Positions 49,701 to 52,559 of a stretch of 64,000 nucleotides of DNA are shown in pieces; the stretch's first letter is position 1, and each line of letters opens with the position of its first letter. Position numbers and translations under genes: made by a program. The notes beneath the pieces are model-generated. The model did no database searches and was not told where the DNA came from. It saw only the letters and a program-made list of their open reading frames with translations. Source of the DNA: Sipunculus nudus (lineage: Eukaryota > Annelida > Sipuncula > Golfingiida > Sipunculidae); assembly GCA_026874595.1 (NCBI GenBank), contig CM049310.1, forward strand, positions 77,245,056 to 77,309,055. The letters are read 5' to 3'.

Positions 49701-52559
49701 GAATCACATCGGCCGTTTCCGGCGAGTGCCGGTTCACATCGGGTTGCAACTTTCTCGCAGTCTCCGCCATCATAAGCGATTTCTCGAATATTGCATTCAG
49801 GGTTGCACGCGCCATTGCCTATATTTCTTGGGTGGCACCCACTTAAAATCACACGTTTGCGTAAAAAGCTGTTATCGACATTCATCGTTTTAAGTTTCCA
49901 GCTGATGTTATATGGTGCAAATGCTGATTCAAGAACTTTATGTTGAAGGTTTATCTGATCGGTGGAAACGATTGAACTTTCACCGTTATCCTCTCGAACA
50001 TTAACAACTTGATAACGCAAAGTTTTCTTATTACGTAGCTGCCACCTAGCGGAATATGAGCGAATTACATCCGGGTCATCGCACACAGTTTTACCGCATG
50101 GTGGCACGGTGAGTGCTATGTCATGACGGTCGCTTGTGATCACAGCAGGTTTGAGAACTGGGGTCAACTTCAGCACCGGAACCCAATCGCCTAGTGTAGA
50201 AAAATCCTCCCTGAATATTAGCCCAGGGACGTCACTTAGTTCGCGGTACATATTCCGAGACACGGCTTTGTGTTTTAGCGCAAAATTCCACATTCTAATC
50301 TCATCAACGTATCCTCTATAGAAAACCTTTTTCACGGGTCGCCCTGCAATTTGTAAATACATACAGCTGTTCAGCGATGAACTAAATATTGGAGCTGGGT
50401 GATACGAGGTTACCGCTACCTTTGCTTTGTCGATATAAAGTACTTCGGTTTTTCCATCGTAGGTGACTGCAACGTGCATCCATTTATAAGGCACATAGGT
50501 TTTTTGACTTTGAATTGTCGTTGGTTCCAACGTGCGTGCCGAATGTAACCGGAAGTACACTCTTGCGCCATATCCGGTGTCTTGTCCTTCAGTGCGAAAT
50601 CCTATCTCCCAAGTTGTACTTTGATGTGACAGCTGACATTTATCAACGAGACCTAGGTGAGAAATAATTTCGTTTAATAATACGAGAGGCAAGCAATGAT
50701 GTGGGACTCGAGTATCCTTTTTAAGGTACTCGGACTTGGACTCGAGGGTTTTGGACTCGGACCTGTACTCGAACTCGGAGTTAAGGACTCGAGAAATTAG
50801 GCCGAGTTCATCTCGAAACGTTGTACATGTGCGAACAACTAATAGAATGTTACAAAATAATACCACAATATATACCAAGCTTTGCAATGTATCGGGAGCT
50901 ATAAATAAAATTACAATTATAGTAATCGCATGTGTGAATGTTCTTGAAAATGTACATGATATCTGAAATTTCCATTTAAAATTACTTCTTAAAGATATCC
51001 TTATTAGTTTTGGACTTGGACTCGGGTTCCGAATGGCTCGGACTCGAAGAAGGTGGACTTGGACTCAAATAGCCATGGCTCGGATGGTGTGACTCGGCAA
51101 CATCACAGGAGGAAAACATTAAAATGTTATGTAAAGTCTTACTTTGCTTATGTTACAACCCAATATCCAAAATGTACATAATTAAACTAACCTCAATGAC
51201 AGAGAAAGCCTGATGAAAAAAGACATATTTCTTCATGTGTCTGTTCACAGGGTTATTATTATTTGATAACACTGCTGGGGGTACTCCGTTTATACCAGAC
51301 GGTATTGTTTGGGTTTCTCATAAAATATATCAACGTGCGGTATGAGAAAAAAAATCACATCTCCGTACCCGCCTGTTTATATATGTCTTATATAGGCGGA
51401 GAAATCGTCATCTACAGTTTCATCTTTGACCCCATTGGAACCCCATGAACTAATAACCCATCTCTAGGCCCTGAGACGACAAGCGACACGGTAGAGCTCT
51501 TGGGTACAATGTTTTCCAGTACTAAGTCAATGTCCTGGTTAAGTCAAGGTTAAAATAGCAAATGTGCGACTTTGGCTGACCTTAATTAAAACATACATTG
51601 TCACGCTTCTCATATCTCCCCATAAAGCTATCAGTAGGACCATTAGGGCATTAACAACATCTGTAATTCTTTTATTATACGCTACGGTAAAAATAATATG
51701 AGTATAATGTTTCGCGTGATAAAACTATCAGAAACAGGGCCGGATCCATTATTTCTTCAAAACGGGGGATTGCAACTCATCAATGAAAAGGCCTATAAAA
51801 CACACTTTTTAGAGATTTTTAGTACAAATCTAATAAAGTAAAAGGTAATTTACTAATACTTTTGAATGTATCAATGAACATATGTGACGAAGTTTTGTAG
51901 AACAATGATAAATATTATCTAGGTTTCTATAGGAAGGGGATTGCAGCCGACATATTCCCCTTGGATCCGGCCCTGAGCAATGCTGGATTCTAAGAAATCA
52001 AAAAGCACACTTTCACTTTCTGTGGAGAACAACCCTGCTACCCCAACATTTTATTACGATATTTTCCATAATATGACTCAACATTTTGAAAAATGCATGG
52101 ACGAAACATTTATCCATAAAACCAATATGTGGAATGCCATTAAAATTACTTACTTAACACGGGAACTTCTGCTGGTTGTCCTCCTTCGGGTCGTAACCAG
52201 AGCTCGACAGAAAACGCCGTGTTTGGGACAACCAGTGGTCGACCGTTCGGACGGCCCCTGTATTCAAGGACCTCGCCTTGACCACTAAAGTAAGCTGCCT
52301 GACCGAAGGGCTGCTTGGTCTTTTTTCTGTTCATCTCAGTGTCCAGGTAGGGATAACGCTGAAAATGCACATCTCTAATAGTCCTTCTTCTGTGGACTCC
52401 ACAAGACGCGGCGTGAAGTCGGTAATTTTCCGCTACCAAGTCGTCCGCTGACTTTTTTATCCGTTGATGCAAAACATCTTTCAAATCTGCCCGCGCGCAG
52501 AGTTGTAGAAACAAGAAAGTAAGGACAAATTTGCGACATACCCATTTTTTTTCTTCCAT
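3367..52559 (-). CDS. PAPPA-like: Pappalysin (PAPP-A-like) metalloprotease, 17 coding exons, 3' end outside window
   Basis: Secreted metzincin zinc endopeptidase of the pappalysin family. Vertebrate members (PAPP-A, PAPP-A2) cleave IGF-binding proteins; the substrate in this organism is unknown. Seventeen exons were placed by splice consensus and continuous phase, giving about 1336 codons. Domain order is signal peptide (1 to about 24), laminin-G-like (about 86-260), LNR1 (408-434), LNR2 (441-467), catalytic domain with [11 protein letters not shown] at 559-569 and Met-turn M633, an FN3-like middle (about 678-915), a Cys/Asp-rich module (about 915-965), then SCR1 and SCR2 and the start of SCR3. 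This matches the family order exactly. SCR3 remainder, SCR4-5 and LNR3 must lie beyond position 1. Zinc ligands and the active-site Glu are intact and no frameshift is seen, so the gene looks functional. PAPP-A versus PAPP-A2 orthology cannot be decided here. The family call is near certain; a few exon edges are inferred. Confidence 0.95.
3572..6527 (-). other. Intron 16, with a possible small MITE at 4983-5157
   Basis: AT-rich intron. At 4983 the sequence GTGGAAAACCGCC opens a block rich in GACCACCCC/GGTGGTCGT motifs that closes at about 5157 with GGTTCCAC, so its ends are roughly inverted (GTGGAA/TTCCAC). This resembles MITEs whose bodies carry opposed GACCAC and GTGGTC words. The rest shows no gene or clear repeat. 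Confidence 0.4.
6528..6721 (-). CDS. PAPPA-like: Exon 16: end of SCR1 and most of SCR2 (residues 1204-1268)
   Basis: 194 bp, acceptor CTTCTGTAG/GTATAT, donor CCCAAG/GTCAGT (phase 1). It reads [17 protein letters not shown], then [20 protein letters not shown] and [11 protein letters not shown]. The Cys-x-G-x-W ending of one sushi module and the Cys-G-I-P opening of the next are visible. It is the same split of SCR modules across exons as expected for this family. Confidence 0.92.
6722..8214 (-). other. Introns 15 and 14 (flanking exon 15): nothing notable
   Basis: Intron 15 (6722-7135) and intron 14 (7383-8214) are short and AT-rich. Some open frames appear around 7740-8280 on both strands, but they overlap exon 14 or carry no recognisable domain. 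No clear transposon ends, microsatellite or RNA gene was seen. Confidence 0.5.
7136..7382 (-). CDS. PAPPA-like: Exon 15: pre-SCR strand and first part of SCR1 (residues 1122-1203)
   Basis: 247 bp, acceptor TGAACTTCAG/GCGTTA, donor CCCGG/GTAATT (phase 2). It reads [20 protein letters not shown], matching the PAPP-A strand ending VAISGVALRS. Cysteine-rich sequence follows ([39 protein letters not shown]), which opens the first sushi/complement-control module. SCR modules of PAPP-A bind cell-surface heparan sulfate; whether that holds here is not visible. Confidence 0.93.
8215..8440 (-). CDS. PAPPA-like: Exon 14: beta-rich region before the SCR modules (residues 1047-1121)
   Basis: 226 bp, acceptor TGCACTTTAG/GTATTT, donor TCAAAGG/GTACAT (weak, phase 1). 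It reads [20 protein letters not shown], then [19 protein letters not shown] and KPFYRS. The pattern (VIVHLxxDG, then LSCRNNP-xx-IPVxHDLSxPFY in human PAPP-A) is unmistakable in order and spacing. Confidence 0.93.
8895..9310. repeat. Degenerate tandem repeat with GTCCGTCCGTC end, in intron 13
   Basis: Two to three diverged units of about 180 bp. Each carries a line like 'TTTTGATTTTGA/TGCGTTA ... AGCTAGGTGTGGCCTTTAAACTT ... AAAATTAATTAATTA'. One side begins CTGTCCGTCCGTCGGTCC, the reverse complement of the GACGGAC tails found on other repeats here. The remainder of intron 13 (8441-9438) is unremarkable. Confidence 0.55.
9439..9519 (-). CDS. PAPPA-like: Exon 13: short central exon (residues 1020-1046)
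   Basis: 81 bp, phase 0 at both ends, acceptor TTGCTGCCAG/GTTTGT, donor TTAAAG/GTAAGC. It reads [18 protein letters not shown] and GKFWLK, matching the W-[YF]-P-C motif of PAPP-A. Because it is symmetric (0-0), skipping it would keep the frame, so it could be alternatively spliced. That possibility is an inference. Confidence 0.88.
9520..11299 (-). other. Introns 12 and 11 around exon 12: AT-rich, no feature
   Basis: Intron 12 (9520-10277) is very AT-rich with no visible repeat. Intron 11 (10478-11299) holds a C-rich stretch near 10656-10690 and otherwise nothing recognised. Confidence 0.5.
10278..10477 (-). CDS. PAPPA-like: Exon 12: Cys-rich module to post-FN3 region (residues 953-1019)
   Basis: 200 bp, acceptor CCTTCAAAAG/GTGAGC (donor-like exon start), donor ACACAT/GTGAGG (phase 0). 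It reads [20 protein letters not shown], then [17 protein letters not shown]. The YxHDGDGxCExFE and GYxDQWA blocks are hallmarks of PAPP-A at this place. The acceptor has a weak pyrimidine tract, but the phase is exact on both sides. Confidence 0.92.
11300..11391 (-). CDS. PAPPA-like: Exon 11: Cys/Asp-rich CGDG module (residues 922-952)
   Basis: 92 bp, acceptor TTATATAG/AGAGGA, donor AAAG/GTAGGT (phase 1). Joined to exon 10 across 25 kb it reads [18 protein letters not shown], then [16 protein letters not shown]. This CGDG-x(n)-EECDDGN-x(n)-GDGCS pattern is the DUF4215-like Cys-rich repeat that PAPP-A carries at this position. The match across the long intron is the main evidence that both halves belong to one gene. 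Confidence 0.93.
12119..14357 (+). mobile_element. Composite tandem-repeat element, copy A
   Basis: The left end carries GGCCCATGGGCCATGACGCT followed by CAGCTGA. The right end carries a GACGGACGGACGG run, then GCTCAGATGACTTACAGTCA, GCTGAGCT and an A-run. Between lie about six units of roughly 334-339 bp, each with the landmarks (GGTGGCGCCACC, TGATGGAACA, ATTCTGGGGGGTACTT, ATGGGTAACAGAGACC, GATTTGTGCCCTGTTAACAG). Left GCTCAGCTGA and right TCAGCTGAGC are inverted relative to each other. No transposase is visible, so it would be non-autonomous. The class (Helitron-like or terminal-inverted) is undecided. Confidence 0.7.
14358..16128 (+). other. Spacer between composite elements A and B
   Basis: Holds a TTATTCGG-family repeat (14910-15172) and a segment with GGGGTAACC/GGATAACCTC words (15770-15880), including a G-run at 15790-15802, that resembles stretches at 4075-4130 and 17780-17805. 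No gene is supported. Confidence 0.45.
14910..15172 (+). repeat. TTATTCGG-family dispersed repeat
   Basis: Opens TCAGGAGGATATGCTTTCAT with CCCTTCGTGAGTGTGTTTGT. It carries CAGGGCATTTCGGGAATGTG and CCAATCGATTAGATTTTGG, and closes GAACCTGGGAACTGAGGCCG then AATAAATGAATGC. Open frames across it on both strands are repeat artefacts. Confidence 0.7.
16129..17705 (+). mobile_element. Composite tandem-repeat element, copy B
   Basis: Same family as copy A: left end ATGACCCATGGGTCATGACG then CTCAGCCGAC; right end GCTCAGATGACTTACAGTCA, GCTGAGCT and A-run, preceded by a GACGG-rich stretch. It has fewer 338 bp units and some units lack parts. The palindromic word at the GGTGGCGCCACC position is mutated (GGTTGCGCCACT, GGTGACGCCACT). 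A TGTATCC tandem (16092-16119) abuts the left end. Confidence 0.65.
18237..18320. repeat. (AT)n microsatellite
   Basis: About 80 bp of pure AT dinucleotide. The open frames of repeated Ile-Tyr over it are artefacts. Confidence 0.98.
18785..19440. repeat. Tandem duplication, two units each led by a (GA)n tract
   Basis: The unit starts with a GA-rich tract (18787-18920 and 19149-19212). Each is followed by the same roughly 230 bp stretch: AGCAAGCATGACTCTCCTGT, TTGAACAGA, GGCTACTGTGGCT, ATATGCCCGTCG, TTTTCAAATCGTTGCATTAT, ATCCCATAATAGTATGACAG, CTCAATACCACTGTTT. Unit 1 runs to about 19145 and unit 2 to about 19440. They differ by scattered substitutions, so the duplication is not recent. Confidence 0.85.
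19966..20100 (+). repeat. AAT-run plus 'TTATATAGCGCC' dispersed repeat fragment
   Basis: A run of AAT triplets leads into ACAGTATTTATATAGCGCC, a word seen next to AAT/ATT runs in interspersed repeats of many animals, followed by a short body. It is probably a small retro-repeat tail. The class is not determined. Confidence 0.45.
21113..22305 (+). mobile_element. Composite tandem-repeat element, copy C, with short 166 bp units
   Basis: Left end GTGACCCAGGGGTCATGACG then CTCAGCTGACC; right end CAGCTGAGCTAAAAA at 22291-22305 after a GACGGACGACGG run. Landmarks ATGGGTAACAGAGA recur at 21445, 21611 and 21775, giving a unit of about 166 bp. That is half the usual length and lacks the GGTGGCGCCACC block, which returns only once at 21949-21960. 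A GA microsatellite (21005-21052) lies just upstream. Confidence 0.65.
22306..23345 (+). mobile_element. Composite tandem-repeat element, left-truncated copy D fused to copy C
   Basis: Begins within a unit directly after the right end of copy C, with no left-end sequence. It carries three units (palindrome positions 22319, 22643, 22982, the last exact) and a complete right end ending CAGCTGAGCTAAAAA at 23345. The right-end block therefore occurs twice, 1040 bp apart, pointing to unequal recombination or tandem capture of the element tail. Confidence 0.6.
23490..23745. mobile_element. Possible MITE in intron 10
   Basis: A block with words CGGCCACTGACGG, GACACTGACAG, GAAAACTAACGG, then GACCGACCTCAAAG and ending GTAATCAGAGGTTTCTCTGT. 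The '...GTAATCAGAGGTTTCTCTGT' end is a style seen in short non-autonomous DNA elements. The matching opposite end is not clear. Confidence 0.3.
23985..24345 (+). repeat. Dispersed repeat (about 350 bp), partner of 59655-59965
   Basis: Words AGTTTCACACTTTCGCAGAT, AAAGCCAATTA, GGTGACAG and AGAGTGTGAAAT, then AGCTTGTCAAAATAT and GATATCGGAGATTCGAAGCAT, recur in reverse complement in the 5' flank at 59655-59965. A partial copy of the GTGTGAAA...AGCTTGTCA...TATTA segment is also at 25555-25625. It has no coding content. Confidence 0.6.
25350..25490 (-). other. Unassigned coding-like stretch in intron 10
   Basis: Part of a 144-codon minus-strand open frame (25198-25632). The best-looking part reads [20 protein letters not shown] and on to GNGPGF. 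It could be bounded by an acceptor-like ACAACAG near 25491 and a donor-like CAAG/GTTGTA near 25347. No family was recognised, and it does not match any part of PAPP-A. It may be a remnant of a transposon protein or chance. Confidence 0.2.
26910..27010. repeat. GAT/ATT trinucleotide microsatellite
   Basis: An imperfect run of GATGATGAT that turns into ATTATTATT, with interruptions. Confidence 0.9.
29595..29890 (-). repeat. Inverted relative of the 30.8-32.5 kb repeat
   Basis: Starts CTCCGTCCGTCCGCCCGTCTG and contains GTTAATGTTTATTGTCGCCG, CCAGGGATGTGATGGATATT and CACGAAACTCAG. The reverse complement matches the end of the repeat at 31290-31360 (GAGTTTCGTGAAAATTCATC, CCCTGGTAACTTATC, GGCAATAAAAGTTAACGGAC). 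It is thus an opposite-strand copy of the same family about 1.5 kb away. Confidence 0.6.
30848..31591 (+). repeat. Duplicated block X, copy 1
   Basis: From TTTAATATAAAAATAATATT to TCTCCCATTCTGAGGGATTG. Contains GACCTCTGACCTCATTAAAT, tracts of GACGGACGGAGGGACGG (31352-31405), and GGCGGGCG-type ends. It is over 90 percent alike by eye to 31898-32583. A 50 bp segment (AAATGTATGTTTTCCTAG to TTTTTCCC) is itself doubled in this copy (about 31468 and 31519) but single in copy 2. Confidence 0.85.
31592..31893 (+). repeat. Duplicated block Y, copy 1
   Basis: From CTCTTATGATGCAGAAGATA to CAAGTAATCTGACTA. It is nearly identical to 33609-33910, including CGTATACAGACACGCACACA and ATGTAATAACATGAGTAGCT. 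Together with block X it forms an XY unit of about 1.05 kb. Confidence 0.85.
31898..32583 (+). repeat. Duplicated block X, copy 2
   Basis: Second copy of 30848-31591, directly following block Y copy 1. It shares the same GACGGACGGAGGGACGG tail (32407-32440) but with a single 50 bp AAATGTATG segment. It is broken from block Y copy 2 by about 1 kb of unrelated DNA. Confidence 0.85.
32712..33132 (+). mobile_element. tRNA-derived SINE, family 1, with 11 bp target-site duplication
   Basis: The 5' part is tRNA-like: box A-like GTGGCTCAGTGGTACAG and box B-like GAGTTCGAATCTC. A roughly 300 bp body follows (CTGTCGGCCCCCACCCAGGG, GGGCCCGCAGGTGCAGTAGT, CACCGGGCCTGGTT, CTGCCCTGTCACGTAGT, GGAGGCGGTTACCTC) and then an A-rich tail. 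It is flanked by direct repeats CATTGTTACGT at 32701-32711 and 33133-33143, which show retroposition. The same body recurs at 45995-46404. The open frames inside it are not genes. Confidence 0.9.
33609..33910 (+). repeat. Duplicated block Y, copy 2
   Basis: Second copy of 31592-31893. It is separated from block X copy 2 by 32584-33608, which contains the SINE. Confidence 0.85.
34866..35001 (+). other. Short open frame with a mitochondrial-presequence-like N-terminus (unproven)
   Basis: The ATG at 34866 has a favourable context (ACAGAATGGCC). The frame reads [20 protein letters not shown] and ends at TAA 34999-35001 after KSSKS (44 codons). The start is rich in Arg, Ser and Phe with no acidic residue for over 25 positions, as in mitochondrial targeting peptides. 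It could be the start of a nested gene or a broken retrocopy, or chance. No protein family was recognised. Confidence 0.25.
35964..36023 (+). other. Candidate first coding exon of a nested plus-strand gene (unproven)
   Basis: ATG in good context (CTAACATGGCTG) followed by [16 protein letters not shown] and VLFD, then the strong donor GTAAGC. The local sequence is richer in CpG than its surroundings. It lies inside intron 10 of the pappalysin gene but on the other strand. No downstream exon was identified, so a lone match to start plus donor could be accidental. Confidence 0.25.
36552..36599. repeat. (GA)n microsatellite
   Basis: About 48 bp of AG dinucleotide. It lies about 170 bp from exon 10, at the 3' (downstream) side of the minus-strand gene. 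Confidence 0.97.
36770..36898 (-). CDS. PAPPA-like: Exon 10: end of FN3-like fold and start of Cys/Asp-rich module (residues 879-921)
   Basis: 129 bp, acceptor TTCCGCCAG/AACTGT, donor AATAG/GTATGG (phase 2). It reads [19 protein letters not shown], the usual F/G strand pattern of FN3 folds, then [17 protein letters not shown], which opens the CGDG module. It is followed by the 25.4 kb intron 10, and the protein continues in exon 11. Confidence 0.9.
36899..38993 (-). other. Intron 9
   Basis: Holds a G-run of about 18 at 37425-37442, a short CA-run near 37527-37544, an AT-rich middle and AAT/ATA repeats near 38610-38645. A plus-strand open frame at 38110-38346 ([20 protein letters not shown] onward) has protein-like composition but no recognised family. 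Confidence 0.5.
38994..39166 (-). CDS. PAPPA-like: Exon 9: central region into second FN3-like fold (residues 822-878)
   Basis: 173 bp. The acceptor is ATTTTCAAG/GTAAGG, so the exon itself starts with a donor-like sequence. The donor GACAG/GTTGGT is non-consensus after GT but the phase (2) fits exon 10. It reads [18 protein letters not shown], then [16 protein letters not shown], a close match in pattern to the CLQCxPLKYKVxRxPP region of PAPP-A. Confidence 0.9.
39167..40955 (-). other. Intron 8, with one dispersed repeat
   Basis: Holds one copy of the TTATTCGG repeat family (39862-40105, listed separately). Other open frames (39244-39995 plus) overlap the repeat or are AT-rich and show no domain. 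Confidence 0.5.
39862..40105 (+). repeat. TTATTCGG-family dispersed repeat
   Basis: Opens GGAAGGTGTGCGTTCATTCC with CGTTCGTGTTTTTATGT and a TG-run. It passes CGGACATTACAGGAATGG and CAATTAGACTTTTTTAGATC, and closes ATGGACCTGGTAATATGGGC then CGAATAAGTGAATG. It is the same as 14910-15172 in this orientation and 46866-47102 and 59312-59552 in reverse. Confidence 0.7.
40956..41109 (-). CDS. PAPPA-like: Exon 8: central beta-rich region (residues 770-821)
   Basis: 154 bp, acceptor TCTTTTAG/ATTGTC, donor GTAAAA/GTAAGA (phase 0). It reads [21 protein letters not shown] and [16 protein letters not shown], matching the PAPP-A segment that ends in a TMDL-xx-TKKV pattern. It likely forms part of a laminin-G-like or jelly-roll domain. 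Its function beyond structure is not visible. Confidence 0.9.
41771..41882 (-). CDS. PAPPA-like: Exon 7: central region (residues 733-769)
   Basis: 112 bp, acceptor TTGGCCACAG/GTCCCC, donor CCAAAAG/GTGACT (phase 2). It reads [18 protein letters not shown] then [17 protein letters not shown]. It carries three conserved-looking cysteines (CK, CYKDC) and leads straight into exon 8. It belongs to the central beta-rich part of PAPP-A between the protease domain and the SCR modules. Confidence 0.88.
42284..42497. mobile_element. CAGGGGCGGATCC-ended MITE (hAT-like ends), next to exon 6
   Basis: Begins CAGGGGCAGATCCACGATTC and ends CTCTTGATCCGCCTCTG, imperfect inverted ends. Inside are long G- and C-runs (G at 42370-42379, C at 42460-42478). 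A related body recurs at 48027-48200 and 48789-49011, with a looser relative at 51735-51975. CAGGG-type ends are typical of hAT elements; no clean 8 bp target duplication was found. It lies 33 bp from the exon 6 donor. Confidence 0.65.
42530..42695 (-). CDS. PAPPA-like: Exon 6: linker and first beta-sandwich (FN3-like) part (residues 678-732)
   Basis: 166 bp, acceptor TGCACACAG/GTATTA, donor GTGG/GTAAGC (phase 1). It reads [17 protein letters not shown] and later [15 protein letters not shown]. The xVTLTWxPP pattern is typical of the first strands of a fibronectin-III fold, which the pappalysin family carries after the protease domain. A small hAT-like MITE ends 33 bp downstream of the donor. 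Confidence 0.88.
42696..44089 (-). other. Intron 5, with two (AT)n tracts and a G-run
   Basis: Contains AT-dinucleotide tracts at 42908-42990 and 43645-43722 and a G-run of about 20 at 43390-43409. The reading frames of Ile-Tyr repeats over them are artefacts. Otherwise AT-rich with no feature. Confidence 0.7.
44090..44211 (-). CDS. PAPPA-like: Exon 5: C-terminal end of the protease domain (residues 637-677)
   Basis: 122 bp, acceptor GTTGCAG/ATGAC, donor CCAAAG/GTAAGT (phase 0). Joined to exon 4 it reads [16 protein letters not shown], then [14 protein letters not shown], a close match to the segment following the Met-turn in PAPP-A proteins. It is too short to stand out as an ORF, and was found by reading the minus strand for the expected continuation. 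Confidence 0.93.
44520..45740. repeat. Diverged tandem array with GGTGGCGCCACC, intron 4
   Basis: Repeating text with words GACCTTGAATATTCCCATAT/TTTGGGAAAATC, ATTGCCACTT-x-ACAGxACTGTGAGCAT, AACTAATGxACAGATTTCTT and TATxATGCATAT. Two versions of the latter lie about 657 bp apart (44876 and 45533). Each segment ends with GGTGGCGCCACCT (44834, 45160, 45494). No coding content. This family is distinct from the intron 10 elements. Confidence 0.7.
45995..46404 (+). mobile_element. tRNA-derived SINE, family 1, second copy
   Basis: Box A-like CTTCTGTGGCTCAGAGATAG and a decayed box B, then the same body as 32712-33132 (GGGCCCGCAGGTGCAGTAGT, GGAGGCGGTTACCTC) and an A-rich tail. It is flanked by direct repeats AAAGGAAAGT at 45985-45994 and 46405-46414, as expected for retroposition. 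It has diverged more than the copy in intron 10. Confidence 0.85.
46866..47102 (-). repeat. TTATTCGG-family dispersed repeat, 40 bp from exon 4
   Basis: Reverse orientation: ATTCACTTATTCGGCCGATA, TTCCCAGGTTCATTTGTCC, GGATTATCTGCCGGATCC, CATTCCCGAAATGGCCTGAG, and ACACACACGAGCGGGCATAA then ACGCACACCC. It ends about 40 bp downstream of the exon 4 donor, preceded at 46790-46830 by a TG-run and T/G-runs. Confidence 0.7.
47142..47435 (-). CDS. PAPPA-like: Exon 4: zinc-binding active site and Met-turn (residues 539-636)
   Basis: 294 bp, acceptor CAACAG/GGGGCG, donor GCTG/GTAAGT (phase 1). It contains [11 protein letters not shown] (559-569), the elongated metzincin motif with three His ligands and catalytic Glu560, and NNYMSYA with the Met-turn methionine at 633. 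All residues needed for catalysis are present, so this is not a dead paralogue. The segment between them (Cys at about 579, 583, 596, 608 and 618) is Cys-rich, as in the family. A dispersed repeat ends about 40 bp downstream of the donor. Confidence 0.97.
48027..48200. mobile_element. CAGGGGCGGATCC-type MITE in intron 3
   Basis: Begins CTGTGGCGGATCGACGATTA and ends CCCGGATCCGCTTCTG, with TAGGGGTCC and GGAGGGGGGATC inside and a C-run near the end (48169-48187). Same family as 42284-42497. It ends 54 bp downstream of the exon 3 donor. Confidence 0.65.
48254..48408 (-). CDS. PAPPA-like: Exon 3: N-terminal part of the catalytic domain (residues 487-538)
   Basis: 155 bp. The acceptor is TTGACAG/GTTATA and the donor TTTAG/GTGATT, a weak donor. 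It reads [14 protein letters not shown], then [16 protein letters not shown], the strand just upstream of the zinc site in PAPP-A proteins. Joined to exon 2 it reads SER-LYM. The weak donor is supported by perfect phase agreement (phase 1) with exon 4. Confidence 0.92.
48789..49011. mobile_element. CAGGGGCGGATCC-type MITE in intron 2
   Basis: Begins CAGAAGCGGATCCAGGGGGT and ends AAATCCTGGATCCGCCCCCG, with inverted ends and several C-runs followed by T-runs (48834-48855, 48908-48922, 48974-48986). Best preserved member of the family here. No convincing target duplication was seen. Confidence 0.7.
49599..50652 (-). CDS. PAPPA-like: Exon 2: rest of laminin-G module, LNR1 and LNR2 (residues 136-486)
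   Basis: Largest exon, 1054 bp. The acceptor is CACCTAG/GTCTCG at 50653 and the donor GAGAG/GTACGT at 49599 (phase 2). Residues 136 to about 260 complete the laminin-G-like fold ([31 protein letters not shown]). Two Lin-12/Notch repeats follow: 408-434 with Cys spacing ending YDGGDC, and 441-467 ending WDGGDC. The Asp-rich loops are typical Ca2+-binding sites. In PAPP-A, LNR1 and LNR2 sit inside the protease domain and work with a C-terminal LNR3 to set substrate choice. A single large exon carrying both domains supports a PAPP-A-type gene rather than a Notch gene. Confidence 0.95.
50690..51110. repeat. ACTCGGACT-rich repeat in intron 1
   Basis: Two clusters of words (GGACTTGGACTCGAGG, GGACTCGGACC, ACTCGAACTCGG at 50703-50800; GGACTTGGACTCGGG, GGCTCGGACTCGAAG at 51009-51090) bracket AT-rich DNA. 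It could be a short DNA element with these words as its subterminal parts. One side lies about 40 bp from the exon 2 acceptor. Confidence 0.45.
51735..51975. mobile_element. CAGGGCCGGATCC-ended MITE in intron 1
   Basis: Begins CAGGGCCGGATCCATTATTT and ends CTTGGATCCGGCCCTG, a near-perfect 14 bp inverted repeat (CAGGGCCGGATCCA). The inner sequence differs from the other three related MITEs. The rest of intron 1 (50653-52153) apart from this and 50690-51110 shows nothing notable. Confidence 0.65.
52154..52559 (-). CDS. PAPPA-like: Exon 1: signal peptide, propeptide, start of laminin-G module (residues 1-135)
   Basis: First coding exon. The chosen start (ATG at 52559-52557) begins [10 protein letters not shown] followed by the hydrophobic core [12 protein letters not shown] and a likely signal cleavage after ARA. 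A second in-frame ATG at 52598 (MFVLFTAAIVASI) would add 13 residues; both have A at -3, and the downstream one also has G at +4. A basic propeptide follows (HRRR near residue 56, NRKK near 77, possible convertase sites). The laminin-G-like module then opens with [13 protein letters not shown] and [11 protein letters not shown], which match the N-terminus of mature PAPP-A proteins. The donor reads A/GTAAGT (phase 1). Confidence 0.9.

Noticed and set aside
49573-49893. Other-frame open frames over the LNR region (both strands)
   Set aside because: Shadows of exon 2, which carries the clear laminin-G and LNR protein.
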